The notes below the pieces were generated by a model. That model was not told the origin of the DNA, searched no databases, and saw only the letters and a program-made list of their open reading frames with translations. DNA of 64,000 nt from Diphasiastrum complanatum (Eukaryota > Streptophyta > Lycopodiopsida > Lycopodiales > Lycopodiaceae), in NCBI GenBank assembly GCA_029204225.1, contig CM055108.1, positions 8,616,601 to 8,680,600 of the forward strand. The letters run 5' to 3'. Below are positions 43,613 through 54,455 of this stretch, in pieces (position 1 is the first letter of the stretch; each line of letters starts with the position of its first letter). The position numbers and the translations under genes were made by a program.

Positions 43613-44475
43613 TTGTACCTAAGCTAAAATACATTGACTAGTCTAGTACTAGATTCAACTAATCATTATTAGCCCTGACCTTAGAATCTGTACCTGCGCC
43701 GGAATGCATTAAATAAAAAATCACTGGCCTCCTAGAATAATCAGTAAAAAAATTATAAACAATTGATTAATGGATATAATTGAAAAACATGAATGAGGAG
43801 ATTTATTACAATCTTTCGTCCTATTTAAGCACCGTAAAGACAAAATTTTTCCTTTTGAAATAATGTTCATTCAAAACATTTTCATAAGTCTTTCATTATG
43901 CGTTCCAGTAATATTTTTCTGCATATGGGATATCGGATCAGCACGCCTAGCAGACAATGTATTAGCTGCATTTGGACCTCGCGCGTCGAATCGCTATTCC
44001 AGAAAAAAATATTGTCAAAAATTTTGAAACTTTTGAATCCTATATGCATGATCAAAGCTTGATTTGAAAGACTCTTCATAATAGCCAAAGTTATGCAGAA
44101 TCTATCGAATCAAGCTCTGATCATTCTTATTGCGTCCAATATTGGATGAGCGTATGAGAATACATACTATGGTTGTCAAATGCTTTATATACGCGTTGAT
44201 TAGCTATCGAGTGAAAATCTGGCTTTTGGTATTTTCAAAAAGTATAATTATTGGATATAAAAAAGCTTTTATATTTAAAGCTTAACGTTGTCAAATTCAG
44301 CATTAAATGGTAGAAGTGTGATATTATACTTTTGTAGTATTAATTGTAGATGTGACCATACTTTATTTGAAATTAAATTTGTTTAATTCGATATGGACTA
44401 ATCATTTTGAAGACTGATGGATATTTAGATTGATTTGATTGACAAGCCTCTAAGTAATCATCATCGTAATATGAG

Positions 44476-44530
44476 CCACCACGTTTGCAAACCACCACGT
44501 TTGCAATCATTTCTGATTTTCTCTATATAT
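44476..44530 (+). promoter_or_regulatory. Possible core promoter of the H3-protease gene
   Basis: Two exact 15-bp copies of CCACCACGTTTGCAA (44476-44490, 44492-44506), then a CTATATAT box at 44523-44530, about 225 bp upstream of the ACG at the start of the H3-like frame. Confidence 0.45.
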
Positions 44531-45444
44531 ACTGATCGACGACGTTGAAATTTTTTTGCTTATAGTTAATTGCATCCATGCGATATCGATTCAGCGCGCT
44601 CAAAACCAACTTCCTTCAATCTGTTACTACTCGCGCGCGCCCATCCGCTATCAGCTTACGTAATTGTTGAGTTTTGGTATCGCTTCGACGCGTCCGACCT
44701 GAGGTCTGATCTTGTAATCAACATTATCGCGTGCTGATCCGCTACTACACATTAACGGCGCGGACCAAGCAGATAGCACATGGGCATTCAGGTGGAATAC
44801 CAATTTCAGGTGCGGGTCAGGAAAATCCACAACCGCCACCTCCTCCTAGGCCAAGGGGCAGAAGAAGAGACCCTCCATGGATCAAGGATATTCGGAAGCT
44901 TCAGAAGACAAATAATCTTCTGATTTCGAAATCTCACATACAGAGGTCCATCAGGCAGGTGACAAGAAATCTATCTGCAGATGTGAGATGGACAGTAACG
45001 GCAATTGAGGCGCTGCACACAACATATGAGGATTTCCAGGTGAAATTTTTTTCTAATACCCATGCCAAGAGGGTGACCATCATGCCCAAGGATTTCAACA
45101 TAGTGTTCAGGTTTCGGGACACATATGACAAGTTTGCTGAATACATTAGACCTGCTCCCTCCTCTCCTCCAGAACGAGATTCAGAGAGGAGAAAACGCAA
45201 GCAATCTCAACCAACCCAGCTTGTTATTCGTACACAGAGCGAGAGTGTTTCAAAGAAGAGGAGGTCTCTTGACCCTCCATCTAAAGCGAGGGATTTTTCC
45301 AAGCCAAATCCTCTAAATACTATTCTTTCTTCTATTCATTCCCCTCCTAATTCTCCTTCTTCTCCTCCTAAGTCTCCTTCTTTTCCTTCCACTCCATCTT
45401 TAACTTCTCCTGCTAAATCTTCCTCTCCTAATAAATCTCCACCT

Positions 45445-46293
45445 TGTTAAGATTGGCAAAAGCTAACTTGATCATATCTTGTGAATACCATTATGAGTAA
45501 TACATATCATCATAAGACATGTGTGGAGCCTATTCCCACGTGTGAAATGAATGCATTTATCATTTAGATAAGTCATATAGGTTGTACATACCATTTCATT
45601 TGAGATCTAGTGGCTAAAATGGCCAAAATCTAGTTTTTAGGCTATATGCCACTTGGCATCATTTTATTGGTAAGAAAAGCTATTTCACATGGATAGGAGT
45701 GATCTCACACGTTCCAAGGACTGCTCACATGTGTGAAAACATCAGTAGTAGGTGAGATCCAACTTGTAGTAGATATTTGTGCAAGTCCCTATAAATTAGG
45801 AAAATTGCCTAAAATCAAAGGAGGTGGCTATAAGTTAGGAAACTTGGTCCATGTGCCATATTGATGCTTATTGGTGGATCCTTTGATGAGTAGGCACTCT
45901 CATGCGTGCCAAATCAGCTGAGTAAGCATCAGCTCTTTGTATATATAGTAGCTCATTTGGCCATAATTGACATGGAAGCTAAATCTTGGTTTTGGAGCAA
46001 TTCTAGTGTTTTCTCTCTATTTGTCTTGTGTTTTTATGCATTGATTGGGTTCTAAGCTTAGTATACTTTATTCTCAGCCTAATGTCCGTACTCTGACAGG
46101 TTTTCACACGTGTGAAACTAGCAAGTACAAGTTTTGATCAATAATGATTGTTCTTGTTAGATTTATTCATCTAGATTTGATCTAAATGCTATTTAATCTT
46201 GTGTAGATTGATAGGTTGATCTAATCTAACATCCAATCACACTTGTGGATCTGATTCAGATATATTCTTGGTCCATTTTGCTGTACTTTGACA
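45445..46293 (+). mobile_element. Solo LTR inserted in the linker of the H3-protease gene
   Basis: 849 bp, TGTTAAGATTGG...CTTTGACA, flanked by CACCT (45440-45444) and CACTT (46294-46298), a 5-bp target duplication with one C/T change. It contains TTTTCACACGTGTGAAAC (46101-46118), as in the copia LTRs of this window, and a TATATATAG word near 45940. Without it the Pro/Ser-rich frame is continuous. Confidence 0.85.
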
Positions 46294-47078
46294 CACTTCC
46301 TAAATCTCCTCCTCCTCCTAAACCCGTAAATATTAGTTCCCCTCCTTCTGTTGTTGGAAGCGATTTAGATGATTTTGTTAGTGTAAAGGTAGAATCAATT
46401 TTGAATGACAATTCTTTATGTGGTTTATCTGTGTTACTTCCGGCACCCCCTACACTTGCCTTTGCAAATAGTCCTCAATATGTACAGTATGACCAATTGT
46501 TAAATACGTATCTTAAAGGTTTAGGTCCTCGATACAGTTTTAGGATGCCGAAGACCAATGTTGGTCTCCCCCTTTCTAGTTTAGATACTACTGAATTAGA
46601 AAGTAGGGATAAAATGCTAGGGGACAATGTAGGAGGTGGGGCCATTCAGTACTAGATGGAGTTCTTCCAGACCCCATTGTTTATAGATGTTGCATTGTTT
46701 CCCCTTCAATTCATGGCAGCATTTGATTTCCCTGATTTCAAAAGTCTGCACAGACTGGGGACTCCAATTCTTGTGCTGCCATACATAACAAAGTAAGTGA
46801 CTATTTTTTAGATTTTATTTTATTGAATTTTTCATATGAATTTCGATTTCATATTGATTCTCATAAATTTCTTGTTTTCTGATTTCAGTGATCATTGCAG
46901 CTTATATGTGTTGTCCCTGTATGTCCATGATGAGGGTGTGTGTAATTCAGTTTGTTTGAAGATGAACTCTATTACACACATACACAAAATTGCCAGGACC
47001 CATGCACAGAAAATATTGGAACTATTTCCAGCACCAAATGCAAAAGCATACTCGAAGCTGAAAATGGTTGATGCAGAG

Positions 47079-47334
47079 GTATAAATTTTTTATCGGTTCG
47101 ACGTGCCCTTGTAGTTATTGAATGGTTTATTTTTCCAACGTGTGCGCTGATCCGATCTTCAATCAAAATTTTTGATATCGGATCGACACGCGCTTGTTTC
47201 CATTGTAGATTTTATTCTCTTCAATCAAAATTTTTGATATCGGATCGACACGCGCTTGTTTCCATTGTAGATTTTATTCTTACATCCTGCGCGTTGATCC
47301 GATATCTCGTAATGTTCAAATTTTAATTCTGCAG
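47079..47334 (+). promoter_or_regulatory. Intron 2 of the H3-protease gene with five motif copies
   Basis: A GT-AG intron (GTATAAAT...TTAATTCTGCAG). The motif lies at 47091-47108, 47140-47158, 47174-47193, 47236-47255 and 47288-47308. Two of these come from a 62-bp tandem duplication (about 47157-47218 and 47219-47280). The intron is otherwise AT-rich, so the motif density is not explained by composition. Confidence 0.8.
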
Positions 47335-47564
47335 TCCTCCCAGCAGGTTGATTCTGTCAATTGTGGCTGGTATACCGTATGCAATGCCAAACACTTTTTT
47401 AATTGGCTTGCATTACAAGATGGACTTCCAAATCTGGAAGAGATAATATTCGATTAATTACTTTTAATTGTGTTTTTATTTTTTTCATATACAAACTCCT
47501 ATTAGCTAATCTTTGATTAACTACATTTAACTGTGTTTATGTTTTTTTTTTTTCAATTTAAATG

Positions 47565-48255
47565 CCCGAAGGTCTCCCCAATGGAGATAATGCACTTTAG
47601 GCAGGAGACCATAAAGATTGTGATCGAAAATTCATATCCAATTCTAGTGGCCGAGTGTTCTCCACCCTAGCTACCTCCAACTAGAAAAATGGATTTAGAG
47701 ATCATAGATAGTTGATCATGTTTAAATATTCGTCTCACTTTATGTGGATGAGACACATGTACAAATTTTTTTAATAGAAATATACTTACAGTTTTTGTTC
47801 TTACATGTTTTTTTTCCTCTTATCAATTCAGGTTATGATTCATTCATCTTCAATTTCTACTGTTTTTTGACATGTTTGTGTTTCATAGCCTTGGTCTGCC
47901 TTGCCTTTACCATGGTCTTTTTTTGGATAAGTTCAGAATGATGATCTAATCGAACCTTTGCCACAACCAATCCAAACATGCGACATTAGTTCACTTAGAT
48001 TTGTCGCAGCAAAGCTTTGATCAGATCATCATCTGAATATATCCAAATATGCCAAGACAAGGACAATACTAACCAAGACAATGAAGACTAAAAACAAAAC
48101 CGATATATACAAGACTTCAACAAGGGCAAGCGATCAACTGGAGTTCAAGTGACTGAAGATCTCCCCAATGGAGATAGTGCATTTCCTGCAGGAGACAGTG
48201 AATCTTCCTATCGAAAACTCATATTATCCAGTTGCAATTACATTGTGTTTTGCAC
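47565..48255 (+). repeat. Direct duplication flanking a gene-free stretch
   Basis: 47565-47665 and 48155-48255 share GGTCTCCCCAATGGAGATA (GAT for GGT in the second), TGCA...CAGGAGAC and TATCGAAAACTCATAT-type words, 590 bp apart. Short ORFs across them show no family. 47458-47564 and 47666-48154 hold nothing else recognised. Confidence 0.5.
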
Positions 48256-48639
48256 CATGGAAATGGAGATCATAGAAATGAATGAGCCTCATAAAAAAAG
48301 TGGTTCATATATATTCTTAAATGATGTATACAAAAAATTGTATTACATAATACAAAATTTCATAGTTCATAATCTATGGATCTTCAATTTTGGTGGATGT
48401 TCCAATGTCTTTGCATGTAGGATTTTCCATTCAAGCACGATCACTTAAATGTGGGGTAGGTGGGCCTTAACCACCATTGTAGTTTGCTAATTTCCATGCA
48501 TGCATGATCACTTACATGTGGGGTAGTTGGGACCTTAACCAAGGTCCAAGCCTAAAATGTCGAGACCATCTTCACTTTTTATCCTTTAACATTGACTTTC
48601 TCCTAAACTCCAAGACTAATGCAGAGAAGAAAGAGATGT

Positions 48640-49060
48640 GCAAATACCCATATCAATCGATAGTTGGATCGATCATGTATGCCATGGTCTGCACATGCTT
48701 GATCTTGCATATACAATTAGCACCTTGTTGCAGTATATGTCGAATCCAGGTCTACCTCACTAGAAGGCTCTTCAAAGAACATTAAGGTACATTCAAGCCA
48801 CAAAGTACTTGCTTTGTGCTATAATGGAAATACAAAGGATGCATTAACTCTCAACGCCTATTTAGATTCAGATTGGGCTGGAGATGTGGATACTTGAAAA
48901 TTCACCTTTGGCTATATATGCTTTCTTGTAGCACCTATTTCATGGAACAGTCGAAAGCAAAAATGCATTTCTCTGTCCTCCAACGAATCTGAATACGTAG
49001 TATCCACTCTGCAGTGAAGGAGATCAAATGGCTTATAAGGTTAACTGCTCTTCTAGTAGC
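48640..49060 (+). pseudogene. Copia RNase H remnant
   Basis: Readable with frame changes: YPYQSIVGSIMYAMVCT, LQYMSNPG, ALQRTLRYIQATKYL, then LNAYLDSDWAGDVDT, FTFGYMLL and SWNSRKQKCISLSSNESEY. This is the order of the copia RT end and RNase H. Several stops. No LTR adjoining. Confidence 0.75.
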
Positions 49061-49258
49061 GATCATGATAGTGAATATGCTCTTGCAACTTAAAACATTA
49101 AAAAAAGACAAATCAATCATCATGATAAGCTACTGATGATACTTACCTCTTTAGCAAAATGCTAATAAATGCACTTGTTTGAATGGCTTTGAAAAATAAA
49201 GAGAAAATTTTACTAGATAATTTTTCTTTTTCAAATTTCATCATTATGGCAAGGCATT

Positions 49259-49276
49259 TATGGTATAATACCACAA

Positions 49277-49320
<44 letters not shown>

Positions 49321-49550
49321 GCATGAAAAGGGAGGACATTCAAGCTCTTGCATTAACAAATGAGATTTGAGTACATGAAATACAAATGTTTTGGCCACGT
49401 TAGAGTGGCACAAGATTTTTGGCACATTTCTAATCTTGGAAGTCTGAGTTAACTTTCTTTTATTCATTTTCACAAGTAGCTTGACTTTTACAATGTTTTT
49501 AGTATTCAGGTTGTGTCGTTTTATTTTCTAGTTGTGCTTTGAGGCACGTT
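49259..49550 (-). repeat. Repeat arm with a (CT)n tract, inverted relative to 50700-50930
   Basis: A (CT)18-type microsatellite at 49281-49317, followed by sequence whose reverse complement (CATGTACTCAAATCTCA.TTGTTAAT, CAAGAGCTTGAAT) matches 50725-50805. The outer part (49440-49550) is inverted with respect to 57395-57515 (CACAAGTAGCTTGACTTTTA). Confidence 0.7.
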
Positions 49551-49676
49551 TTCTAATCAGTTAAATTGATTAACATATGTACAAGAAAAAAATTATTCTA
49601 TTAGTCGATAGAATCAAGTTCTGTGAGAAGCTTCTGATATCAAGCGGTTGAGGTCAGATGTAGGAATCAGATAACC

Positions 49677-49980
49677 AGTGGCTCTAATACCATGTTGGGG
49701 TTGGCAAGGATTCGAAAGTTTGATTCGATGATTGCTCAAATCGACCATTTGAGCACCTGTTGGTAGGACGATAGTTTGACTCTTTCGACTCCTTCAATAG
49801 TTTGACTCTCTTCAATAGTTTGACTATTGCAAAGATGCTTGTCTTTAAATCTCATGTATTTCTATAGATTGTGTGACAATGCAAGTAAAAATGCAACAAT
49901 ATGAATGAATCTAGATTAACAATGGGATTTAGGGAGAGAAGGAATAAATCCAACAATCTTTTGAGCCATAGTGTCTTTTT
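49677..49980 (-). repeat. LTR-like end with an initiator-Met PBS
   Basis: The minus strand TGGTATTAGAGCCACTGG (49675-49692) directly follows CAACCCCAACA, so an LTR should extend to the right from 49693 (plus strand TGTTGGGGTTGGCAAGG). The far end is not found. Its internal sequence would lie left of 49675, but the copia remnant there is in the other orientation, so the element is broken. 49980-50700 shows no gene. Confidence 0.45.
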
Positions 49981-50699
49981 GCATGATGGTTTTAAAGTTT
50001 TTAGCCTCAATGGATGCTAAAGAAAACTATGACTCAACTCCGTTTCCCAAGAAGAATGCCTATCCACTAGTTGAAATTTAATCTATTGGATCCCCTAAAT
50101 AAATTGAAATTTAAAGTCTTCCTTTAAATTGATTTGTCATCTTCCATATTCAATGCTAAAATCTCTAAGTGTCCAAATGTATCTCAAAGACTCTTACTAT
50201 CATACTCAAATGCTTTATGCTATGATTTTGCACGAATTGACTTAGCTTGCCAACACAAACGTTAAGATTAATCTAGTAATACTTCACTAGATTAGGCTCC
50301 AATTGAATATCTACGAAGAATAATGTCCTCAAAGGGTGCTGCATTATCTCCCTTATCAAATATACAATTCACCTTTATGGATGTTGCTATGGACTTACAA
50401 TTATCCATCTTAAACTCTTATGTATAGAACATACACAAGAAAGTAGTAGTATGGTTCCTCCCAAATTCTATCGCTAAGATGTAATAAAAAAATAAAAAAT
50501 CCTTCATTTCAAACTCCTAAGTAAGCTCATGGTTAGCTTAATCAATTTATATCTCACTATTTCCTATGAGTATGATATCATCAACATAGAGAAAAAGACA
50601 ATGATACGATTTCCATTAAACTTGTAGTTGAGAGAATGATCATGCTCACTCACCAAGGACCTTTTAGAGTGAGTAGATGATTATTTAGCCTTGCACACT

Positions 50700-50930
<231 letters not shown>

Positions 50931-50999
50931 TTGCGAATATAAAGGCAACCCTAATTAGATTATTCATTTATTAGCAGTTAATAAGTGAGAGGGATTTGG

Positions 51000-52500
51000 C
51001 ACCCTGTGTGTTTAAGTCCAACCCGATGATCACATAGTTATTTGATTAATTAGAAATTAATAAAGAGACTTTAGGCCAAATTGAAATGTCATAGGGCTGA
51101 AGAGAGTTCCCTCCCAATTTTCAAATTTGAATAATAAGGGAGACCTAAATTGGCCAATAGGAATTGAGGCCAAGAGCCCTAGAATCCACTATAAATAGCG
51201 GTGATTTGTAATTCATTTCTCATGTTCAATCAAGAAGGTGGAACCTCTACCAAATGGATTTGGATGTCCTTGCTCATCTTTCTTGGTCCATCTCTTTCTG
51301 CAAAAATATCAGTTTTCTAAGAGGAACCTTCGCTTGAACCTTCCTCAATGTCATCGGTCAGTCCGTCATACTATTTTGGTAATCAATCTAATATCGATCT
51401 TCAACCTTCCCCAGTCTCCTTGAGGTTTTCAAATTTAGTAGTCCATCATTTTTGAGTTCGGTGAAGGTTAGTTCCATTTGAATTGTTGAAACATCCATTT
51501 TAACCCTTGCCAAGCTGCAAAAGTCTCATCCTTCGCCAATTCTACCATCTATATATTTTGTCAGATCTATCTCCAGTTAGACGTGCAAAGGTTAGTTTTT
51601 TCAGATTTGTCAGAAACAACAATTTAAGTAATTTTTTACTCACAATAGTAGTAGAGAACCTCACCGAGTTAACCTTCACCTACGGAACCTTTGCCAATAC
51701 CGTTTTTGAGTTTTCATCTACCAGATCTAGCTACTGTCAAATTTGTAAAAAAATTGAGTTAATTACTCTTGCTTATTTAAGAGACTCCCTCTTTGAGAAG
51801 AGGAGCTTTTTGTAAAATGTACCTACTCCATGTTGAAATGAGAAGAGCCTCCACAAGTTTTGGTGCATCCATTGAGCTCTTTGATCATGCTTGTTTCTCG
51901 AGTGAATGTATTCATGATCTTGCCCTTCCCTCCTTTGTGTGTAGTTGTGGATAGTAGAGTGGATTAGTTTTCTTGCTTTCCTAGAGTGGATTAGATTTCA
52001 TTTCTTGTTTGTGGATTAATGTAGGAATCAGCATTCAGGTAAACTAAATAGACTGGGTTGTGATGTAATTTTTGCATATCCTTTTACAACCCTGTTCTTG
52101 ATGTTCTTGGGATGTCCAAGATTCCAAAGACTAGTTGGTTTCTTGATTCTTGGACTTCTAAAATGCTGTCTAGTTAAATTTCTTGTTTTTGTTTTGTGGA
52201 ATGCAGATATAGCTTAGTTTTCATATTTAGGATCTGATTGTATCTCGTTTATGTAGTAGTAGAGTAGGATTTCATGGCATTGAAATATTTCTTCATGCCA
52301 ATTTCTTGGTTGAATGCTTGACCTGCATGTTTGGTAGATGAACATGTGATTTCAGTTCAAGAGTGACTGCCTTGAGTTGTCCTTTGATAGGAAGGACAAT
52401 ATACTACCATGATAACCAATCATTTCTGTCTAATTCTGGGCATTATAGTAACAAGAAAACATCACGAAATGTCCAAGAAGCCTGATAACAGACAGAGCTA
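51000..52500 (+). other. LTR- or promoter-like region without a recognised gene
   Basis: GAATCCACTATAAATAGCGG at 51183-51202 is a good TATA context, similar to the Ty3 LTR at 28981. Downstream sequence is T-rich leader-like with frequent stops. It could be the LTR and leader of another Ty3 or TRIM-type element, but no PBS or partner was found. Confidence 0.35.
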
Positions 52501-53099
52501 TTCTTGAAACCAGAAGCAAGTGATAAGAGAAAAAGACATGCGGTAAGCACTCAAGCATGCAAGATTGTCAAGCTGCTGGGAGCTCTCCAATTTTGAGAAT
52601 GTCAACCACTTGCAGCAATAAGACATTCTGGTTAAATTGCGGCAAGTTGCGGAAGCAGTTTTTGATAAAGACCGGCAACAATAAACACTTGGTTTTATGC
52701 AAGCGAACGAGGATCTACGCTTTTCCAAGTGACAATTGAAAATGCCAATGCAAAACATAGCAACATCATTCAATATGAGTTGCAGTGGGTCCTGCAACAC
52801 ATTAGAGGTGGGACGATGTTGGTTGATTCTGACGAATCCCCAAGATGCTTGGCCAGAGCTACCCAAGAGCACCTCTCACCTTAGACCGAGGAGGTCTCTG
52901 AGAAGATGAGACGACCGAAGACTGAGAGCCGAGTATGAGAGTCGAGAAATGCTAGTTAGGAATGACAAGCAAGAACTATGTAAGCCTCATGGTGAATCCC
53001 GGAAGATGGAATGACCATGTAGGAACTAGTATTTCCAGGCAAAGTAATAAATGCAAGTAGCTCTCAAAATAAAAGTATTTGGACTTTTTTTGTTATTTG
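52501..53099. other. Unassigned sequence with weak coding signal
   Basis: A 124-codon open frame on the minus strand (52498-52872) and short plus-strand pieces such as LVKLRQVAEAVFDKDRQQ do not resemble known families. Composition is less AT-rich than the flanks. I see no supported gene. Confidence 0.3.
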
Positions 53100-53444
53100 C
53101 AAACAAGAAAAGATTTGTTTTATTAGAGTCAACACTCTAGAAGTAGACTTGGATTCATAAAGCTTCTTCAATGAATTCCAAACGTCCTTTGATGAAGTAC
53201 TCTTACCAACTTCCTAGAGAAGCTCATTGGTAACATTCATCTTTATCATGTGTAGAGCCCTTTTGGCCCTCTTGTCATACCTCACTTGATGTTGTTGTGT
53301 TGCTGGTCTCTCCTCCAAACCTACAACAATATCCAAAACATCATTCATCTCAAGAAGTGATTCCATCCTCACTTTCCACAATGAATAGTTACTTGAGGTA
53401 AGCCTATCATTGGCTTCCAACATGACTCCACTTGATGTAGCCAT
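53100..53444 (-). pseudogene. Copia Gag N-terminal fragment
   Basis: Start ATG at 53442-53444: MATSSGVMLEANDRLTSSNY, SLWKVRMESLLEMNDVLDIV, then a TAG at 53214-53216 and the continuation VGKSTSSKDVWNSLKKLYES, KSTSRVLTLIKQIF. The UBN2-type Gag domain is truncated at about 53100. 53445-54455 is leader-like AT-rich sequence in which no LTR or PBS was found. Confidence 0.75.
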
Positions 53445-54455
53445 GTAACAATGACCTGATTCTCTTTTTCAACCTGTTTCAATGCACAAAGGACTCCTTT
53501 GAACAACAACAAATATTTTCAAAAGGAAATTACAAATTGCCTTAGGCCTAACAACTTGCACAAAATATACAATATTAAGGAGATGTTGTTGATCACAAAG
53601 AAAGTGGCACAAGAGATTTGAGGTAATTGTGAAAAGGTACCCAAGAGCTCATGCAAGGCTATCAATCCAAAAGGCACTTCCTAGGCCATATGCAATTTTT
53701 CCTCCAACAAAGTCTCAAATTTGTCTCACAAAAGCCACATAAATTGTAATATGCTTACTTCAACTTTGACCTTACATATTCACGAAAACACTTTTGCTAC
53801 TACACTAATCCTGGACTTGAAACATCATATGGAACATTGAATTTATGTGTTGAATTTCAACTGGCTACACAAATGGAATTGATGTTAATCAAAAATCAAA
53901 GAGAAAATGCTCATCGAGTCTAAAAGGGCCTAAATGTTTTGTGAGTTTAGTAGAGCTTGAGCCTTTCAGAAAGCTTCAATTGATATCAAGAATGATAGGA
54001 GAAGAAAATACGAATGCGAAAGATGAAATTTCAACCTCAGAAAGTAATATGTTTAATATCAGTATGTTTGAATGAGTTCAAAAAGTAACTAGACAAAAAA
54101 AATGCAAAATAGACTACAACAAACATGGGAACTTTATAAAATCCCAATACTCTTCAATGTTGAAAACAGTGAAACAATACATCTACATAAATATGAGATT
54201 TGCTTTTTCACTTAAAAAACTAGGAACTTGGTGAAATGCCAATTTCAGCAAAGACTTCATTTATTCACAACAACATTGAAGCACTATGAGTGATCATTAG
54301 AATGTGGAGCCTGCATAATCAGAACGGCTCACACTCCAAGACACAACAACCACTTATATGATGCTTGCTGCATGCTCTCACTTTTGAAGATCACATTATT
54401 TGTAGTTTGTCTTCACAACGTTTACAATCGTGGCTACACAGATCCAGTATCTTAA

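Larger units (their letters stand above)
43252..44746. promoter_or_regulatory. Intergenic array of a GATATCGGATCRRCGCGC motif (about 12 copies)
   Basis: Copies in both orientations, with small variation: 43252-43270, 43303-43322, 43373-43391, 43423-43445, 43929-43947, 43980-44000, 44137-44156 (weak), 44191-44209, 44582-44599, 44632-44655, 44676-44695, 44728-44746. Examples: GATATCGATTCAGCGCGC, ACGCGCTGATCCGATAT, GATATCGGATCAGCACGC. They fill the region between two divergent genes, and the last copy ends nine bases before the H3-like reading frame. In AT-rich DNA the CpG-rich word stands out strongly. Further copies are in intron 2 of the H3-like gene. Likely a binding site for an element-encoded or host protein. 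Confidence 0.8.
44755..47457 (+). pseudogene. Histone H3-like / Ulp1 (C48) cysteine protease fusion gene
   Basis: Exons 44755-46792 (interrupted by a solo LTR at 45445-46293), 46889-47078, 47335-47457. Leaving out the LTR and one target copy, the frame closes exactly at 498 codons. Residues 1-14: an H3-type tail (ARTKQ kept, with G12-G13 of H3). Residues 45-122: histone fold with DIRKLQKTNNLLISKSHIQR and HAKRVTIMPKD, the latter identical to H3; five residues before it (NLCAI in H3) are missing. A Pro/Ser/Lys-rich linker follows. From about residue 325 the domain is C48-like: LPYITNDHCSLYVLSLYV (His397), LKMNSI (Asn421 where Asp is usual) and QQVDSVNCGWYTV (Gln462, Cys468; six-residue spacing as in Ulp1). 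Defects: the start codon is ACG, and a TAG (46653-46655) lies inside the protease fold. Inferred role: chromatin-directed protease or anti-silencing factor of a transposon. Confidence 0.75.

Noticed and set aside
44755-45450. Ordinary host histone H3 or CENH3 gene
   Set aside because: The fold lacks five residues before HAKRVTIMPKD, the tail loses K9 and later lysines, and a long linker plus protease follows in frame; host H3 ends soon after the histone fold.
46836-47084. Independent 82-codon gene
   Set aside because: It is exon 2 of the H3-protease gene read through the preceding intron.
51507-51815. 102-codon plus-strand protein
   Set aside because: T-rich leader-like sequence, no family, no supporting context.
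52498-52872. 124-codon minus-strand protein
   Set aside because: No signal, domain or splice context; the composition does not suggest a real protein.
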